Origin: Haloferula sp. BvORR071
GTDB lineage: Bacteria; Verrucomicrobiota; Verrucomicrobiia; Verrucomicrobiales; Akkermansiaceae
Assembly (NCBI RefSeq): GCF_000739615.1
Contig: NZ_BATP01000028.1
Coordinates: forward strand, 1 to 64,000
Length of the DNA stretch: 64,000 nt
Reading direction: 5' to 3'
Positions 17,940 to 29,045 of the stretch are shown one piece after another. Position numbers and translations under genes: made by a program. Position 1 is the first letter of the stretch; each line of letters opens with the position of its first letter. The notes beneath the pieces were generated by a model. It was not told the DNA's origin and did not search any database. It was given only the letters and a program-made list of their open reading frames with translations.

Positions 17940-20561
17940 TTAGCGGATGAAGCGGAATTCGGCGGAGGCGTAGAGCGCTTGGATGAGCGCCATCCAGGCG
18001 GCGGAGTTGGCGTCCTTGGCTTCCACCAAGGTGTCCACCGCGGTGAGGTCGTTGCGCGGCATGTCGTCGGGATTGACGGCGGCGTTGTTATCCGTCGTGC
18101 CGTCACCGGTTTGCCCTGCGTTGTCGGCAAGCTGAACGACTGACTCTGGGGGCGAGGCTTGCTGGCCTTGCCAGTTCGCTGCGAAGTTCCCGATGAAGTC
18201 CTGGGCACGGGCCAGATCCGATTCGGATGCCTGGCGTCCCAGAATCCGGGCGTAGAGATCGTGCAGCTTGTCCTTCTCCGCGCGGGATTCCTTGGCCAAA
18301 GACTCGGCATAGGTAAGTGCCTGGCCTCGCACGAAGGACGAGTTCAGGAAGAACAGCGCCTGTCCCGGCACCGTGGTGGCATCGCGCCGGCCGGTGACCA
18401 AGGTCTGCGACACTGGGTCGAAGGCCTCCAATGACTTGGGAGTCATGCCGCGCAAGAGTGGCAGGTAGATGCTGCGGGCCAACTCGCGGTCCGAGCGGTC
18501 CTGCACGGCCTTTGCTTCCTGGCCGTTGTCGCGGATCTCGACCATGCGGAGCTTCTTCACCGCCGGTTCCTCATGCGGCTGATCTAGCAGGCGACCGTTG
18601 GCGCTCAGGATCGAGTCACGGATTTCCTCGGCGGCCATGCGGCGCGGCGTATGACGCCATACCAAACGGTTCGCGGGATCCTTGAGGTGATGGTCTTCCG
18701 GTTCGTCGCTGCCCAGGCGATAGGCGCGGCTCAATACCAGCTCGCGCACGAGCTTCTTCACCGACCAGTCTTCCTCGATGAAGCGTGATGCGAGGTAGTC
18801 CAAGAGTTCCGGATGCGATGGCTTGTCGCCGGTGACGCCGAAGTTGTCCGTGGTGACGACCAGGCCGCGGCCGAAGAGATGCTGCCAGGTGCGGTTTGCG
18901 ATCACCCGCGGGGTGAGCGGATTGGCGGGGCTGGTCAGCCACTGTGCGAGTTCGAGGCGACCGCTATGCGCGGGATTCACCGTCGGCGCACCGGGCACCT
19001 CGAAGGCCGTCAGGAATCCACGCGGAACCACCGGACCGAGACGTTCGGCCTCGCCGCGGATACGGACCTGAGTATCGGCAATCTTGGCGGCCTCGCGGAC
19101 GCCGTGGACGGCGTAGCCTTGGGCCGCGGGATCGGTGAGAGCCATCAGATCGGCCTGAGCGCGCTCGTAGCGGACGCGGAAGGGACGCTGGGTTGGCTGG
19201 CCGTTCTTGCCCGGTTTCAGGCCCTCCGGTGTGCCGCGGATCTCGTCCCATGCCTTCTTCGCCTCCGCGACCTTCGCCTCCAGCTCGGCTACCTGCTCGG
19301 CGGGTGGCGGCGGTAAATCCGTCGAGAGCCGGATCAAGTTACGGGAATCGTAGTAGTCGAGACCACCGCCGCCCATCTTGTTGCGGACCCCTGCCCCGTC
19401 CTCGGTGGAGGTGAAGATGCCCGCCAACGAGTAGTAATCGGTGGTCGGCACCGGATCGGTCTTGTGATCGTGGCAACGCGCGCAGCTCACGGTGAGCCCG
19501 AGCACAGAGCGGCTCACGGTATCGATCTTCTCGTCCACGTTATCCATCTGGAAGCGGACCTTGAAGCGCTGATTCACGTCCTTCACGCCGAGCGCGAGGA
19601 AGCCGGTGGCCGTGAGCAGGCGGTCCCGCTCCGGTGCATCGGCGGCGGGCAAGAGGTCGCCGGCGATCTGCTCCTGGATAAAGCGATCAAAGGGCAGATC
19701 GCGGTTCACCGCATCCAGCACGTAGTCCTTGTACTTCCAGGCGTGCGGATAGGGGATATTGCGCGAGGGTCCGGTGGATTCACCGTAACGGGCGACATCC
19801 AGCCAGTGGCGTCCCCACTGTTCGCCGAAGGCCCGCGAGGCCAGCAGGCGGTCGACTTCCTTCTCGTAAGCTTGCGGCGAAGGATCGCGCTCAAAGGCAG
19901 CCAAGGCCTCCGGAGCGGGTGGCAGTCCAGTGAGGTCAAAAGTCAGGCGGCGCAGCAGCACATCCGGCGTGGCATCCGCCACCGGTGGCAACTTCTCCTG
20001 CTCCAGGCGCGCGAGGACAAAGCGGTCGATCTCGCTCTGCGGCCACGAGGCGTCGGCCACCTCGGGCGGCGCCGGCTTCTTCAGCGGCTGATAGGCCCAG
20101 TGCGACTTACGATTTTTCTCGTAGTTCGCCTTAACCCTGCCGAGGTCCTCCGGCAGCTTCTCCAAGGGCCAAGCCGCACCGTCCGCGATCCAAGTCCGCA
20201 AATCCGCGATCTGCTCCCCGGAGAGCGGATCACTTTCCTTCGGCATCAGCAGGCGCTGCTGGGTGTGCACCACCCGCTGGATCAAGACACTCTTGTCAGG
20301 ATCCCCCGGCACCACCGCGGGACCATTGTTGCCGCCGTTGAGCAGGCCATTCAGATCGTCCACGCGCAGATCGCCGGCAGCCTTCGTATCGGCGGAGTGG
20401 CAGCCGTAGCACTTCTCACTGAGGATCGGACGGACCCGTTTCTCGAAGAACTCGAGCTTCGCGGGATCCTGCTGCTGCGCCACGGCGCTCGGCACGGCGA
20501 TGCCCAATAAAGGCAGCCAGCGGAGGAACGCGAATGGTTTTTGGAGTTTGGAAGGTAACAT
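17940..20561 (-). CDS. Planctomycete cytochrome C / DUF1549 / DUF1553 protein
   Basis: 873 residues with a signal peptide (LLGIAVPSAVAQQ). The N-terminal cytochrome-like PSCyt1 domain carries one haem motif, CYGCH, in RPILSEKCYGCHSADTKAAGD. DUF1549 follows (ASWPQSEIDRFVLARLEQE, RRLTFDLTGLPP, WGRHWLDVARYGES), then C-terminal DUF1553 (NPLTPRVIANRTWQHLFGRG). It is the first gene of a two-gene operon with the DUF1501 gene. Exported and probably haem-bearing; the substrate is unknown. Confidence 0.9.
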   Translation of the reverse strand: MLPSKLQKPFAFLRWLPLLGIAVPSAVAQQQDPAKLEFFEKRVRPILSEKCYGCHSADTKAAGDLRVDDLNGLLNGGNNGPAVVPGDPDKSVLIQRVVHTQQRLLMPKESDPLSGEQIADLRTWIADGAAWPLEKLPEDLGRVKANYEKNRKSHWAYQPLKKPAPPEVADASWPQSEIDRFVLARLEQEKLPPVADATPDVLLRRLTFDLTGLPPAPEALAAFERDPSPQAYEKEVDRLLASRAFGEQWGRHWLDVARYGESTGPSRNIPYPHAWKYKDYVLDAVNRDLPFDRFIQEQIAGDLLPAADAPERDRLLTATGFLALGVKDVNQRFKVRFQMDNVDEKIDTVSRSVLGLTVSCARCHDHKTDPVPTTDYYSLAGIFTSTEDGAGVRNKMGGGGLDYYDSRNLIRLSTDLPPPPAEQVAELEAKVAEAKKAWDEIRGTPEGLKPGKNGQPTQRPFRVRYERAQADLMALTDPAAQGYAVHGVREAAKIADTQVRIRGEAERLGPVVPRGFLTAFEVPGAPTVNPAHSGRLELAQWLTSPANPLTPRVIANRTWQHLFGRGLVVTTDNFGVTGDKPSHPELLDYLASRFIEEDWSVKKLVRELVLSRAYRLGSDEPEDHHLKDPANRLVWRHTPRRMAAEEIRDSILSANGRLLDQPHEEPAVKKLRMVEIRDNGQEAKAVQDRSDRELARSIYLPLLRGMTPKSLEAFDPVSQTLVTGRRDATTVPGQALFFLNSSFVRGQALTYAESLAKESRAEKDKLHDLYARILGRQASESDLARAQDFIGNFAANWQGQQASPPESVVQLADNAGQTGDGTTDNNAAVNPDDMPRNDLTAVDTLVEAKDANSAAWMALIQALYASAEFRFIR

Positions 20562-21099
20562 ACTAAGGTATAAATCAGAACAAAATGCCTCCCCTCAGAG
20601 AGTTCGGGACGCAGAGACCCCGCAAAGGCGCGGATCAGCCCGCACTAAGGCTCACGCCGGACAAATCACAGCCGGTCGGAACCACCGGGGCACAAGGCTC
20701 CGGTGGCTTCCCGGCTGATCCGCTCAGCCACGCGGGGAGCGACAACAAAGACCGACCGGCGTCGGGGCTCGGTCGATCAGGCCACAAGAGCTGCGACGAC
20801 CCGTCCAAGCGACGAGTGGATGCCGGAGCTGCTTACGCATCATGGGAAGAAACATGTGTGAAGTGCAGGAGAGAGTTTCGATTCACCGCGACGGTCGGGC
20901 CTTCGCCCGTCCCGCGAACCGCGGTACCCACGTCAACTTGCTCCCCTGCGCGGGGTCGCCGAACACCCTTTGGCCTCGTTGGGGGAGGTCAAAGGCGGCT
21001 GACGGAGCAACTAATGCATATTGATCGGTGGGAATTCAACCGGTTTTTTCGGACGCATGGCTTTTTGTGGCTAACAGATTCACACCAAGGACCTAGCAA
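20562..21099. other. Gene-free leader region with strong fold potential
   Basis: 538 bases upstream of the DUF1549 operon. I see no convincing gene; open frames across it look like GC-rich noise. It contains an 11-bp perfect inverted repeat (20630-20640 with 20713-20723) enclosing a 7-bp one (20682-20688 with 20700-20706). Further short hairpins lie at 20752-20765, 20896-20909 and 20912-20924. On the minus strand the largest structure would lie in the 5' leader of the operon. I could not match RNase P, tmRNA, SRP RNA or a known riboswitch. Confidence 0.4.
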
Positions 21100-22110
21100 C
21101 TACAGGAAATCGGTGAGCGCCTTCAGGTAATTGTCGAAGGCTTCCACCTGCGGGGCATGCCCCACGCCCGGCAGGGCCACCAGCTTGGCCCCCGGAATGG
21201 CGGCGGCGGCGGCTTTTCCCAAGTCCTGATACTGCCCCATCGTAGCGGCCACCTCCTTCGCCACGAGGTTCTTGCCGATCGCGGTGCGGTCGCGCTCGCC
21301 GATGATCAGCAGCGTCGGCACCTTCAAGTCCGGGAACTCGTAGAGCACCGGCTGGGTCACCACCATGTCCGAGGTGATCGCCGTGATCCGGGCCATCTTC
21401 TCCTTGTCCGGGCCCTTCATCCAGCCGGCTTGGATGGTGACCAGGGAATCGTATTCCTCCTTCCACTTCCCATCGAAGTAGACCGTCCGCATGTACTCCT
21501 TCACCGACTCCGGCCCTTTCTTGAGCTCCGCGGCCGTGGCGGCATCAATGCTCTGGTAGGGCACCTTGCGTTTCCAATCCTCGAGGCCGATGGGATTGAC
21601 CAGCACCAGCTTCTCCGTGGCGGCCGGGAACATCAGCGCGAAACGGGTCCCGACCATCCCCCCCATCGAGTGCCCGACCACCTCGACCTTGGCGAGCTGC
21701 AGGTGGTCCAACAGAGCCTTCGTCTGCGCGGCCATCATCTGGAAGCTGTATTGGATATTAGTCGGCTTGCTCGATTTCCCGAAGCCGATCTGGTCGGGCA
21801 TCAGCACCCGGTAGCCACGGGAGGAGAGCTCCTTCGCGGTGCGCTCCCAGTAGGCGCCGGAGAAATTCTTGCCGTGTAGCAGCAGCACGGTCTTGCCGTT
21901 CGGGTCACCCGCGGGCTTGAGGTCCATGTAGGCCATCTCCAAGGCCTGCCCCTGCTCCTGTAGCGGCAGAACCTGTACCGGGAAAGGGTAGGCGTAGCCG
22001 CTCAGGCTGGCATCCAAGGCAGGGATACCATCAGACGAAGGGCTCTGAGCGGATCCAGAAAAGGGCAAGACCACCAGGAGGGCAGCAGTGGCGGAAAGGA
22101 GTCTCCTCAT
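21100..22110 (-). CDS. Secreted alpha/beta hydrolase
   Basis: 336 residues from ATG 22110, which gives a signal peptide ([22 protein letters not shown]). The fold-defining motifs are [10 protein letters not shown] (oxyanion hole), [11 protein letters not shown] (nucleophile Ser), GERDRT (Asp) and PGVGHAPQ (His). It resembles epoxide-hydrolase or proline-iminopeptidase-type alpha/beta hydrolases; the substrate cannot be assigned. It is divergent from the ThuA fusion gene with a 244-base shared upstream region. Confidence 0.85.
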   Translation of the reverse strand: MRRLLSATAALLVVLPFSGSAQSPSSDGIPALDASLSGYAYPFPVQVLPLQEQGQALEMAYMDLKPAGDPNGKTVLLLHGKNFSGAYWERTAKELSSRGYRVLMPDQIGFGKSSKPTNIQYSFQMMAAQTKALLDHLQLAKVEVVGHSMGGMVGTRFALMFPAATEKLVLVNPIGLEDWKRKVPYQSIDAATAAELKKGPESVKEYMRTVYFDGKWKEEYDSLVTIQAGWMKGPDKEKMARITAITSDMVVTQPVLYEFPDLKVPTLLIIGERDRTAIGKNLVAKEVAATMGQYQDLGKAAAAAIPGAKLVALPGVGHAPQVEAFDNYLKALTDFL

Positions 22111-22354
22111 CCGCGGAACTTGGCCCGGGGCGGCGGAGGTGCAAGGTCGGCAAAATTCCCGCAGGACTCCATTCCTACCGCAAAAGGTAGATTGCGACGC
22201 CCCGCCCGGCCGTGGTGAGATACTCCAATCCCAACAGCAGCGATGCCGGTCTTCAGGCCTTTTCCGTGAGAGAGAAGGCGACGGACCGCAGTTTATGGGA
22301 AAGTTCAACCCGCCCGGTGCCAACCAAAGCCACTCCTTCTTTGACCCAACTGAA

Positions 22355-25300
22355 ATGAAATCCCGAAAATCCATGCGGCGCCTTGTTCGCCTGCTAGCCA
22401 CGAGCTCCCTGCTGCTCGCCTACGCCCAAGCGGCGGATAAGATCGTATTCCTCGCCGGTGGTCGCAGCCACGGCCCGGGTGAGCACGAATTCAAAGCCGG
22501 CAGCATGCTACTGGCCAAGGCACTGAATGAAAGCGGCTTGGACATTAAAGCCGAGGTCTACGACGGCTGGCCCGCGAACGAATCGGTGCTTGATGGCGCG
22601 AAGGCTCTCGTGATCTACGCCGACGGCACCAGCGTGGTCGGCAAGGGCTGGGACAAGGTCGACAAGATGGCCAAGGCCGGGACCGGGCTGATGTTCATGC
22701 ACTACGCGGTGCATCCCACCAAGGAAGAGGGAGACAAGTACTACCGCCCTTGGATCGGCGGGGCATTCGAGACGGATTTCTCGGTGAACCCTCACTGGGT
22801 GGCGGATCTCCACACCCTGCCGAATCACCCGGTCTCCCGCGGCGTGGGCTCGCTGGTCGAGGCCTACGACGAGTTCTACTACAACATCCGCTTCCGGGAG
22901 GACCGGTCCAAGGTGTTCGATCTGGTGACAGCAACTCCCGATCGGGAGCGCATGAAGCGCTACATCAATCTCTGGAACCAGTACGGCGTCGAGGGCCTGG
23001 GCAAGCAGCAGACCCTGATGTGGGGAGTCGAGCGGCCGGACGGCGGCCGCGGCGTGGGCTTCTCCGGCGGCCACTACCACCGGAACTGGTCGGTCGACGG
23101 CTTCCGCAAGATGGTGCTCAACGCGATCGTCTGGACCGCCAAGATCGAAGTCCCGGCTGACGGCGTGAAGTCCAAGCCGCTGACGGAGGATGAGCTGAAT
23201 GCGAACCTCGACGACAAGGGCCAGAAGGTCCGCCTGAAGCTGGTTGAGGCCGGCGAATTCAAGCAGCTCCCTACCGCACCGGTGCAAACCGAGCGCGAGG
23301 CGGCCTTCCCCCAGAGCGGGCCGAAGAAGTTCGAGAACGCTGGTCTCAGGAAGACCGCGGCCAAGGGCGCCGCTCCGGTCAAGCCGGTGGCGGAAAGCCC
23401 GGCGATGAACTCAAAGTCCGCGCGTCTCCATGAGTTCAAGGCCAAGATCGAGGACGCCAAGGAACTTTACCTGGTGGCCTCCGACAACGGAGACATCGCC
23501 TGCGATTGGGCGGACTGGATCGAGCCGAAGATCTATTTCAAGGACGGCAGCTCGAAGGATCTCACGGACTTGCCCTGGGCTTCCGCCGAGGCCGGCTGGG
23601 GAACCAGCCAAGTCGGCAAGAATGTCGACGGCAAGCCGCTGACGATCGACAAGAAGACTTACGAGAAGGGCATCGGCACGCACGCGGCCTCGGTGATCGT
23701 TTACAAGCTGCCGGAGAATGTTCGCGGCTTCACCGCGAAGGTGGGCGTCGACGACGGCGGGATGATCCGGGACGGCCAGATGTCCGCCGCGGACGTGAAG
23801 TTCGCCGTCTACACTGAGAAGCCACCGCAAGAGGGCGAAGAAGGTGACACGCTGGTGCCGGAGGAGATGTTCTCCACGCCCGACTCCAATCTGGAGGTGA
23901 AGGTGTGGGCGACCACGCCGATGCTGCAGAACCCGACCAACATCGACTTCGACGCAGAGGGCCGGCTCTATGTAGCGGAAGGCGTGAACTACCGCAGCGC
24001 CAAGGGCACCCGGCCCGAGGGTGACCGCATCGTGGTCCTCTCGGACACGGACGGGAATGGCCAGGCGGATACCTCCGAGGTCTTCGTCCAAGACAAGAAC
24101 CTGGAGTCACCTCTCGGTGTCTCGGTCCTCGGCAATCAGGTGGTGGTCTCGCAGCCGCCGGATCTGATCGTTTACACCGACGTGAACGGCGACCGGAAGT
24201 ATGACCCCGCGGTGGACAAGCGCGAAGTGCTGCTGACCGGCTTCAACGCCCGCCAGCACGACCACTCGCTGCACAGTGTGACCGCGGGCCCGGACGGCAG
24301 CTGGAACTTCAACAACGGCAACTGCGGCGGGATCTTCACCGACAAGTCGGGCAAGACCTTCCGGATGGGCAGCAGCTACTACCAAAGCGGTGGCGGCACC
24401 TGGTACTCGGATACGCAATCGATCGCGGGCAAGCCCAGCGACGATGGCAAGGTCTGGGTGGGCGGCTTCTCCGTGCGCATGAATCCGGATGGCACCAATG
24501 CCCGGATCGTGGGCCACAACTACCGCAACTCCTATGAGCAGGCGCTGACTTCCTTCGGCGACATGTTCCAGAGCGACAACGACGATCCGCCGGCTTGCCG
24601 TGTGGCCGAGGTGATGGAAGGCGGGAATGCCGGCTTCTCCTCCGCCGATGGCCAGCGTTCCTGGAATGCCGACCGTCGTCCCGGCCAGGATGTGCCGACC
24701 GCCGAGTGGCGCCAGGAAGATCCGGGCACGATGCCTTCCGGTGATGTGTATGGCGGCGGCTCGCCGACCGGCGTGGCCTTCTACGAGAATGGCGCGTTGG
24801 GCGACAAGTGGCAGGGCCTGCTCCTCGCCTGCGAGGCCGGCAAGAACGTGATCTACGGCTACCTGCCGGAGCGGGACGGCGCGGGCTTCAAGCTGCAGCG
24901 CATCGACTTCCTCACTTCCAACAAGGAGAAGGAGTTCGCGGGTTCTGACTTCCAAGGCGGCAAGCCGAACAACGACTTGAAGACCCGCTTCCGCCCGTCG
25001 GATGTCACCGTGGGTCCGGATGGCGCGCTCTACGTCGCCGACTGGTTTGACCCACGCGTGGGCGGTCACGGCACGATGGACAAGGCCGGCACCGGCACGA
25101 TCTACCGGATCGCGCCGAAGGGCTTCAAGCCGGTGGTGCCGAAGATCGACCTCAGCACGACCGAAGGCCAGATCACCGCGCTCAAGAGCCCGGCGGTCAA
25201 CGTCCGCAACAGCGGTTTCGTGAAATTGAAGGCGCAGGGTGAGAAGGCGGTTCCGGCCGTCGCAGCGCTGCTCAAGGATGCGAACCCCTACATCGCCGCG

Positions 25301-26443
25301 CGTGCCGTGTGGCTGCTGGCCCAAATGGGTCCCGCCGGTGAGAAGGCCGCTGCGGAGCTGCTGGACTCCAGCGATGCCCGCGTTCGTCTCGTTGCCTGCC
25401 GTGCCGCCCGTGCCGCAGGTGCGGATGTGGTGAAGCTCGCCGACAAGATGGCGGGAGATGCCTCACCGATGGTGCGGCGCGAGATCGCTCTCTCGCTGCG
25501 CGATGTGCCGGCGGACAAGGCCTTGCCTTCCCTGGTGACCATCGCCGGGAAGTTCGATGGCAAGGACCGCGCCTATCTCGAAGCCTTCGGCCTCGGCTGC
25601 TCGGGCAAGGAAGCCGTGGTCTACGAGGCACTGCGTAGCAAGGTGACCGCCGCACCGGATGCGTGGACGGATGCCTTCGCCTGGCTGGCTTGGCGCTTGC
25701 ACCCGGCACAAGCCGCAGCAGACCTGAAGGCCCGCGCGCTTTCGCCAAAGGTCAGCCCGGATCAGTCGAAGTTGGCGCTCACCGCGCTGGGCTTCACCGG
25801 CAGCGCCGCCGCTGCCACCGGGATGATCGAGCTCGCGAACACCAACGGCTATGTCCACAAGGACTTGGCAAACTGGTGGGTGAACAACCGCAAGGGCAAC
25901 CTCTGGAAGCCCTACAATGTGGATGGCATCCTCAAGACGATGGGCCAGGATCCGGCCAATGCGAAGCTAGTGGCCGTCGAGATGCCCGCCGAGCCGGCGA
26001 ATGCACCGAAACTGCCGCCAGCTGAGGAGATCGCGAAGCTCCAGGGCGATGCCGCACGCGGCAAGACCGCCGTGGCTGCTTGCTTCATGTGCCACCACAT
26101 TGGCGATGCTGGTACCGACTACGGTCCGGACCTCACCGCCTTTGGCAAGCAGCAGCCTGCAGAGGTGATCATCGGAGCGATCGTGAATCCCTCCGCGGAT
26201 ATCTCGCATGGCTACGACGGCACGGAGATCAAGACCAAGGATGGCATCACCATCATGGGCATGGTCCTCAGCGAGGGCGACCCGGTCATCGTGAAGTGCA
26301 TGGGTGGCCAGATGCAGACGATCTCGAAGTCCCGCATCGCCAGCATGAAGAAGATGGAGAAGTCCCTGATGTATCCGCCTTCCCTTCTGGGCCTGACGCC
26401 CCAGAGCGTGGCGGACATCGCGGCCTATCTGAAGAGCCTCTGA
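22355..26443 (+). CDS. ThuA - NPCBM - PVC-type dehydrogenase - HEAT - cytochrome c fusion protein
   Basis: About 1362 residues with a signal peptide ending near AYAQAAD. Domains: ThuA-like (about 28-265, [17 protein letters not shown]), NPCBM-type carbohydrate-binding module (about 355-490, with [15 protein letters not shown]), sorbosone-dehydrogenase-like propeller (about 505-960), HEAT repeats (about 965-1170), and a C-terminal cytochrome c with CFMCH at 1243-1247 and a likely axial Met at 1339. This is a known PVC architecture, probably a periplasmic sugar oxidase with its own electron outlet. It parallels the azurin-ended protein at 4858-9279. The ATG at 22373 is an alternative start. Confidence 0.9.
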   Translation: MKSRKSMRRLVRLLATSSLLLAYAQAADKIVFLAGGRSHGPGEHEFKAGSMLLAKALNESGLDIKAEVYDGWPANESVLDGAKALVIYADGTSVVGKGWDKVDKMAKAGTGLMFMHYAVHPTKEEGDKYYRPWIGGAFETDFSVNPHWVADLHTLPNHPVSRGVGSLVEAYDEFYYNIRFREDRSKVFDLVTATPDRERMKRYINLWNQYGVEGLGKQQTLMWGVERPDGGRGVGFSGGHYHRNWSVDGFRKMVLNAIVWTAKIEVPADGVKSKPLTEDELNANLDDKGQKVRLKLVEAGEFKQLPTAPVQTEREAAFPQSGPKKFENAGLRKTAAKGAAPVKPVAESPAMNSKSARLHEFKAKIEDAKELYLVASDNGDIACDWADWIEPKIYFKDGSSKDLTDLPWASAEAGWGTSQVGKNVDGKPLTIDKKTYEKGIGTHAASVIVYKLPENVRGFTAKVGVDDGGMIRDGQMSAADVKFAVYTEKPPQEGEEGDTLVPEEMFSTPDSNLEVKVWATTPMLQNPTNIDFDAEGRLYVAEGVNYRSAKGTRPEGDRIVVLSDTDGNGQADTSEVFVQDKNLESPLGVSVLGNQVVVSQPPDLIVYTDVNGDRKYDPAVDKREVLLTGFNARQHDHSLHSVTAGPDGSWNFNNGNCGGIFTDKSGKTFRMGSSYYQSGGGTWYSDTQSIAGKPSDDGKVWVGGFSVRMNPDGTNARIVGHNYRNSYEQALTSFGDMFQSDNDDPPACRVAEVMEGGNAGFSSADGQRSWNADRRPGQDVPTAEWRQEDPGTMPSGDVYGGGSPTGVAFYENGALGDKWQGLLLACEAGKNVIYGYLPERDGAGFKLQRIDFLTSNKEKEFAGSDFQGGKPNNDLKTRFRPSDVTVGPDGALYVADWFDPRVGGHGTMDKAGTGTIYRIAPKGFKPVVPKIDLSTTEGQITALKSPAVNVRNSGFVKLKAQGEKAVPAVAALLKDANPYIAARAVWLLAQMGPAGEKAAAELLDSSDARVRLVACRAARAAGADVVKLADKMAGDASPMVRREIALSLRDVPADKALPSLVTIAGKFDGKDRAYLEAFGLGCSGKEAVVYEALRSKVTAAPDAWTDAFAWLAWRLHPAQAAADLKARALSPKVSPDQSKLALTALGFTGSAAAATGMIELANTNGYVHKDLANWWVNNRKGNLWKPYNVDGILKTMGQDPANAKLVAVEMPAEPANAPKLPPAEEIAKLQGDAARGKTAVAACFMCHHIGDAGTDYGPDLTAFGKQQPAEVIIGAIVNPSADISHGYDGTEIKTKDGITIMGMVLSEGDPVIVKCMGGQMQTISKSRIASMKKMEKSLMYPPSLLGLTPQSVADIAAYLKSL

Positions 26444-26454
26444 TCTGAAACGAC

Positions 26455-26490
26455 AAAGGCCCCGGTCCTGAAAAGGACCGGGGCCTTTTT
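26455..26490. terminator. Terminator between convergent ThuA-fusion and GH35 genes
   Basis: A 15-bp perfect stem (26455-26469 with 26474-26488) closed by a GAAA tetraloop ends in a T run on the plus strand. Its position between two converging stops suggests it serves the plus strand; the minus-strand tail has only three Ts. Confidence 0.92.
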
Positions 26491-26504
26491 GTTGGCATTT
26501 GAAA

Positions 26505-28853
26505 TCAAGGCGCGGACTTCACGAAGCCGCTGCCGACATACACCTTGTAGTCCTTGATCCGTCCCGGGTTGTTTCCCGTGCGGGGGGTGTAGCGGAAGCC
26601 GCCGACGGCGGTCTTCGCGCCGAGATCAATTGCCAAGCGGTGTGGATACGCCGGTGACTGCGTCTTCCACTCGGTGTGCCAGAAGTCAGCGGTCTGGCCG
26701 TTGATCGCGTTCGAAGCGGATCCGTCTTCGCCGACCAGTTCCTCACTGTCGACGTAGGCGATAGTCCAGCTCGAGTGGGAGATCGAGTTGCCCGAAGGGT
26801 CGAGCAGGTCCAGCTCGGAGATCGCGGCATAGGGCTTGCCGTCGTGGGCATTCAGCGCTTCGAGCACGAACTGGGATCCTTCCAGCGGCTTGGCGAACTT
26901 CACATCCTGCACCTCACTGCCGGGCTTGAAGCTGGAACTGAGATCGGCGGGGTGATTGCCGAGCTCCAAGCTGCTCTTCTTGGTGCCTTTGACTGCGAAA
27001 TCGAGTTCGGGGTGAAGCTCGTCGAGAATCGGCTTCGCCAGTCCGGCCATCACCGGCTCGCGCGGTCCGGTTAGATCAAGCACCACCACTTCATTGTCGC
27101 CTGCCTTGAGCCAAGCCCCGGGGAGATAGGCGGTCTGCGTCGGGCCGATGCTCCAGTGCCGGGCGAGGCAGTGGCCATTCACCCAGATCACACCCTTTCC
27201 CCAAGCCCGGAGGTCAAGGAAGGTATCTGCGGCAGTCGCGAGCTTGAAGTTGCCGCGCCAGAACTTCGGGCCGCTTTCATCCTTCGCCGCAGGCTTCCAT
27301 TTCAGTGCGGCCAGCATCGGTGTATCGAGCTTCAGCGCGAAGACTTCCCAGTCGCCCTTCAGCTCGTTGGTCTGCGTGCCCGCCACCAGCTGAACCTTGC
27401 CCTGGATGCCCTTGCGGTCGTGGATCTCGGTGCCGAAGTTCACGTGGCCCATCGCTTCGACGAGAATGTCGAGGCGCGCCGGCGTCTTGCGCTCGGGCAG
27501 ATTGACGGAGAAGCGCCGTGAGCGACGATCCATGACCCCGACTTCCTTGCCATCGACGAAGACCCAGGCAAAGTCGTGGACTTGATCAAGTTGAAGTTTT
27601 GCCGCCGGACCTACGGGAAGCATCGTACGATAAACGGTGCAACCGTGACCCTGGTCATAGGCTTCCATGTTTTTCGGCGCGCTGTCCTTGATCGCCTGCG
27701 GGAGGTTCGCAAAGACATCAGCCGTTTCCGTGAGCTTGAACTGCGGCACGGCGGCCACCGCCATCGGTGCCGGCGGCTCAGGCAGCTTCTCGCCCGGCAG
27801 CAGGTAGCGTGACATCAGCTTGCGGGTAAGATCGAACTTGTCGCCGACCCAACCGGCTTCGCTGATCGGCGCATCGTAGTCGTAGCTGCTGGTATCCGGC
27901 TTGAAAGGCCGGTCCGCACCGGCCCACATGCCGAAGGAGGTCCCGCCGTGCGCCATGTAGATGCTGAAGGATGCTCCCTCCTTGAGCATGTATTCGAGAT
28001 CCTTGAGGTAAGCATCCGTCTTGCCGAGGTGGTGCGGAGCGCCCCAGGTATCGAACCATCCGGGATAAAACTCGCCGCACATCAGCGGGCCCTTCGGTTG
28101 CACCTCGCGCAGCTTCTTGAAGCCGGTCGCCGGATCGCTGCCGAAGTTCACCACGTTGAAGAGATCGTCACGCTTGCCATTGGCGAGGTTACCGGTGGGG
28201 TTGCAGGCGAAGAGCGGAATATCGAAGCCCGCATCGATCGTCGCTTGGCGCATGCGCCCCATGTACTCGGTGTCCTTGCCGTAGAAGCCGTACTCATTCT
28301 CGACCTGCGCCATCAGGATCGGCCCGCCCTTCGTGACCTGCAAGGGGCCCAGCACCCGGCCGACTTCCGCCAGCCATGCCTTGCTCGCCGCCATGAAGTC
28401 GGCGTCCTGCGAGCGCAGCGCGATGTTCGGCTTCTTGAGCAACCACCATGGCAGGCCGCCGCCATCCCACTCGGCACAGGCATAGGGGCCCGGCCGCAGG
28501 ATTACCCACAGGCCTTCCTCCTGTGCGAGGCGGCAGAACTCCGCCGCATCCGCCTGCCCTTCCCAGTTGTATTTCCCCTGCTCGAATTCATGCAGGTTCC
28601 AGAAGAGATAAGCGCAGACAGCATTCAGGCCCATCGCCTTGCAGAGCTGCAGGCGCTGGCGCCAGTACTCCTTCGGGACCCGCGCGAAGTGAAGTTCGCC
28701 ACAGCGGATCTGCAGACGCTGGCCATCGAGCAGGAGATCCTTCTCGCCGATCTCGAAGCGGTGCTTCGGGGTGGTTGGTGCTTGAGCTAGGGAATCCGTG
28801 GGATGAATGGCCGCAAGACCGAGGGCCAGCGCGAGGATTGACGAGGGTTTCAT
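26505..28853 (-). CDS. GH35 family beta-galactosidase with discoidin-like C terminus
   Basis: 782 residues with a signal peptide ending near SLAQA. The GH35 barrel shows GELHFARVPKEYW, GLNAVCAYLFWNLHE, the acid/base glutamate E187 in VENEYG and the nucleophile E261 in CGEFYPGWFDTWG. A beta-galactosidase jelly-roll region follows, and an F5/8 type C-like module occupies the last ~130 residues. It should release terminal beta-galactose from oligosaccharides or glycans in the periplasm or outside. It is downstream of the GH43 gene on the same strand (192-base gap), so the two may act on one glycan. Confidence 0.92.
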   Translation of the reverse strand: MKPSSILALALGLAAIHPTDSLAQAPTTPKHRFEIGEKDLLLDGQRLQIRCGELHFARVPKEYWRQRLQLCKAMGLNAVCAYLFWNLHEFEQGKYNWEGQADAAEFCRLAQEEGLWVILRPGPYACAEWDGGGLPWWLLKKPNIALRSQDADFMAASKAWLAEVGRVLGPLQVTKGGPILMAQVENEYGFYGKDTEYMGRMRQATIDAGFDIPLFACNPTGNLANGKRDDLFNVVNFGSDPATGFKKLREVQPKGPLMCGEFYPGWFDTWGAPHHLGKTDAYLKDLEYMLKEGASFSIYMAHGGTSFGMWAGADRPFKPDTSSYDYDAPISEAGWVGDKFDLTRKLMSRYLLPGEKLPEPPAPMAVAAVPQFKLTETADVFANLPQAIKDSAPKNMEAYDQGHGCTVYRTMLPVGPAAKLQLDQVHDFAWVFVDGKEVGVMDRRSRRFSVNLPERKTPARLDILVEAMGHVNFGTEIHDRKGIQGKVQLVAGTQTNELKGDWEVFALKLDTPMLAALKWKPAAKDESGPKFWRGNFKLATAADTFLDLRAWGKGVIWVNGHCLARHWSIGPTQTAYLPGAWLKAGDNEVVVLDLTGPREPVMAGLAKPILDELHPELDFAVKGTKKSSLELGNHPADLSSSFKPGSEVQDVKFAKPLEGSQFVLEALNAHDGKPYAAISELDLLDPSGNSISHSSWTIAYVDSEELVGEDGSASNAINGQTADFWHTEWKTQSPAYPHRLAIDLGAKTAVGGFRYTPRTGNNPGRIKDYKVYVGSGFVKSAP

Positions 28854-28993
28854 GGCAAAAGGCGTTCTTGGGGACTGAAATCATACCAGTCCAAGCAACA
28901 CCTTGCAAAGCCTCCCCAAGCAATCAGGTCCAGCCCCGATCCCGCCATTGGCGGAAGGAGAAGCCCTTCCTTGGCAAACGCCGTCCCGATCCA

Positions 28994-29017
28994 CGGCCAG
29001 AATGTATGTTCTGGCCG
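28994..29017. other. Inverted repeat between GH43 and GH35 genes
   Basis: Perfect 9-bp arms (28994-29002 with 29009-29017) with a 6-base loop, without a T run on either side. It could be an operator, a weak terminator or an mRNA-stabilising hairpin after the GH43 gene. Confidence 0.4.
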
Positions 29018-29045
29018 CGGAATGGCGGAATCTTACCAGCCCAGC

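Noticed and set aside
20562-21099. Known housekeeping RNA (RNase P, tmRNA, SRP RNA) or cobalamin riboswitch
   Set aside because: I looked for their conserved sequence blocks on both strands and found none.
20585-21130. 181-residue open frame in the structured leader
   Set aside because: Composition is that of random GC-rich sequence, with no signal peptide, motif or conserved block; it overlaps the stop side of the alpha/beta hydrolase gene.
24107-25324. 405-residue open frame antisense to the ThuA fusion
   Set aside because: Same GC-driven shadow effect; the sense strand carries the propeller and HEAT repeats.
28994-29017. Intrinsic terminator after the GH43 gene
   Set aside because: The hairpin is perfect but no T run follows on the minus strand, so it is listed only as an inverted repeat.
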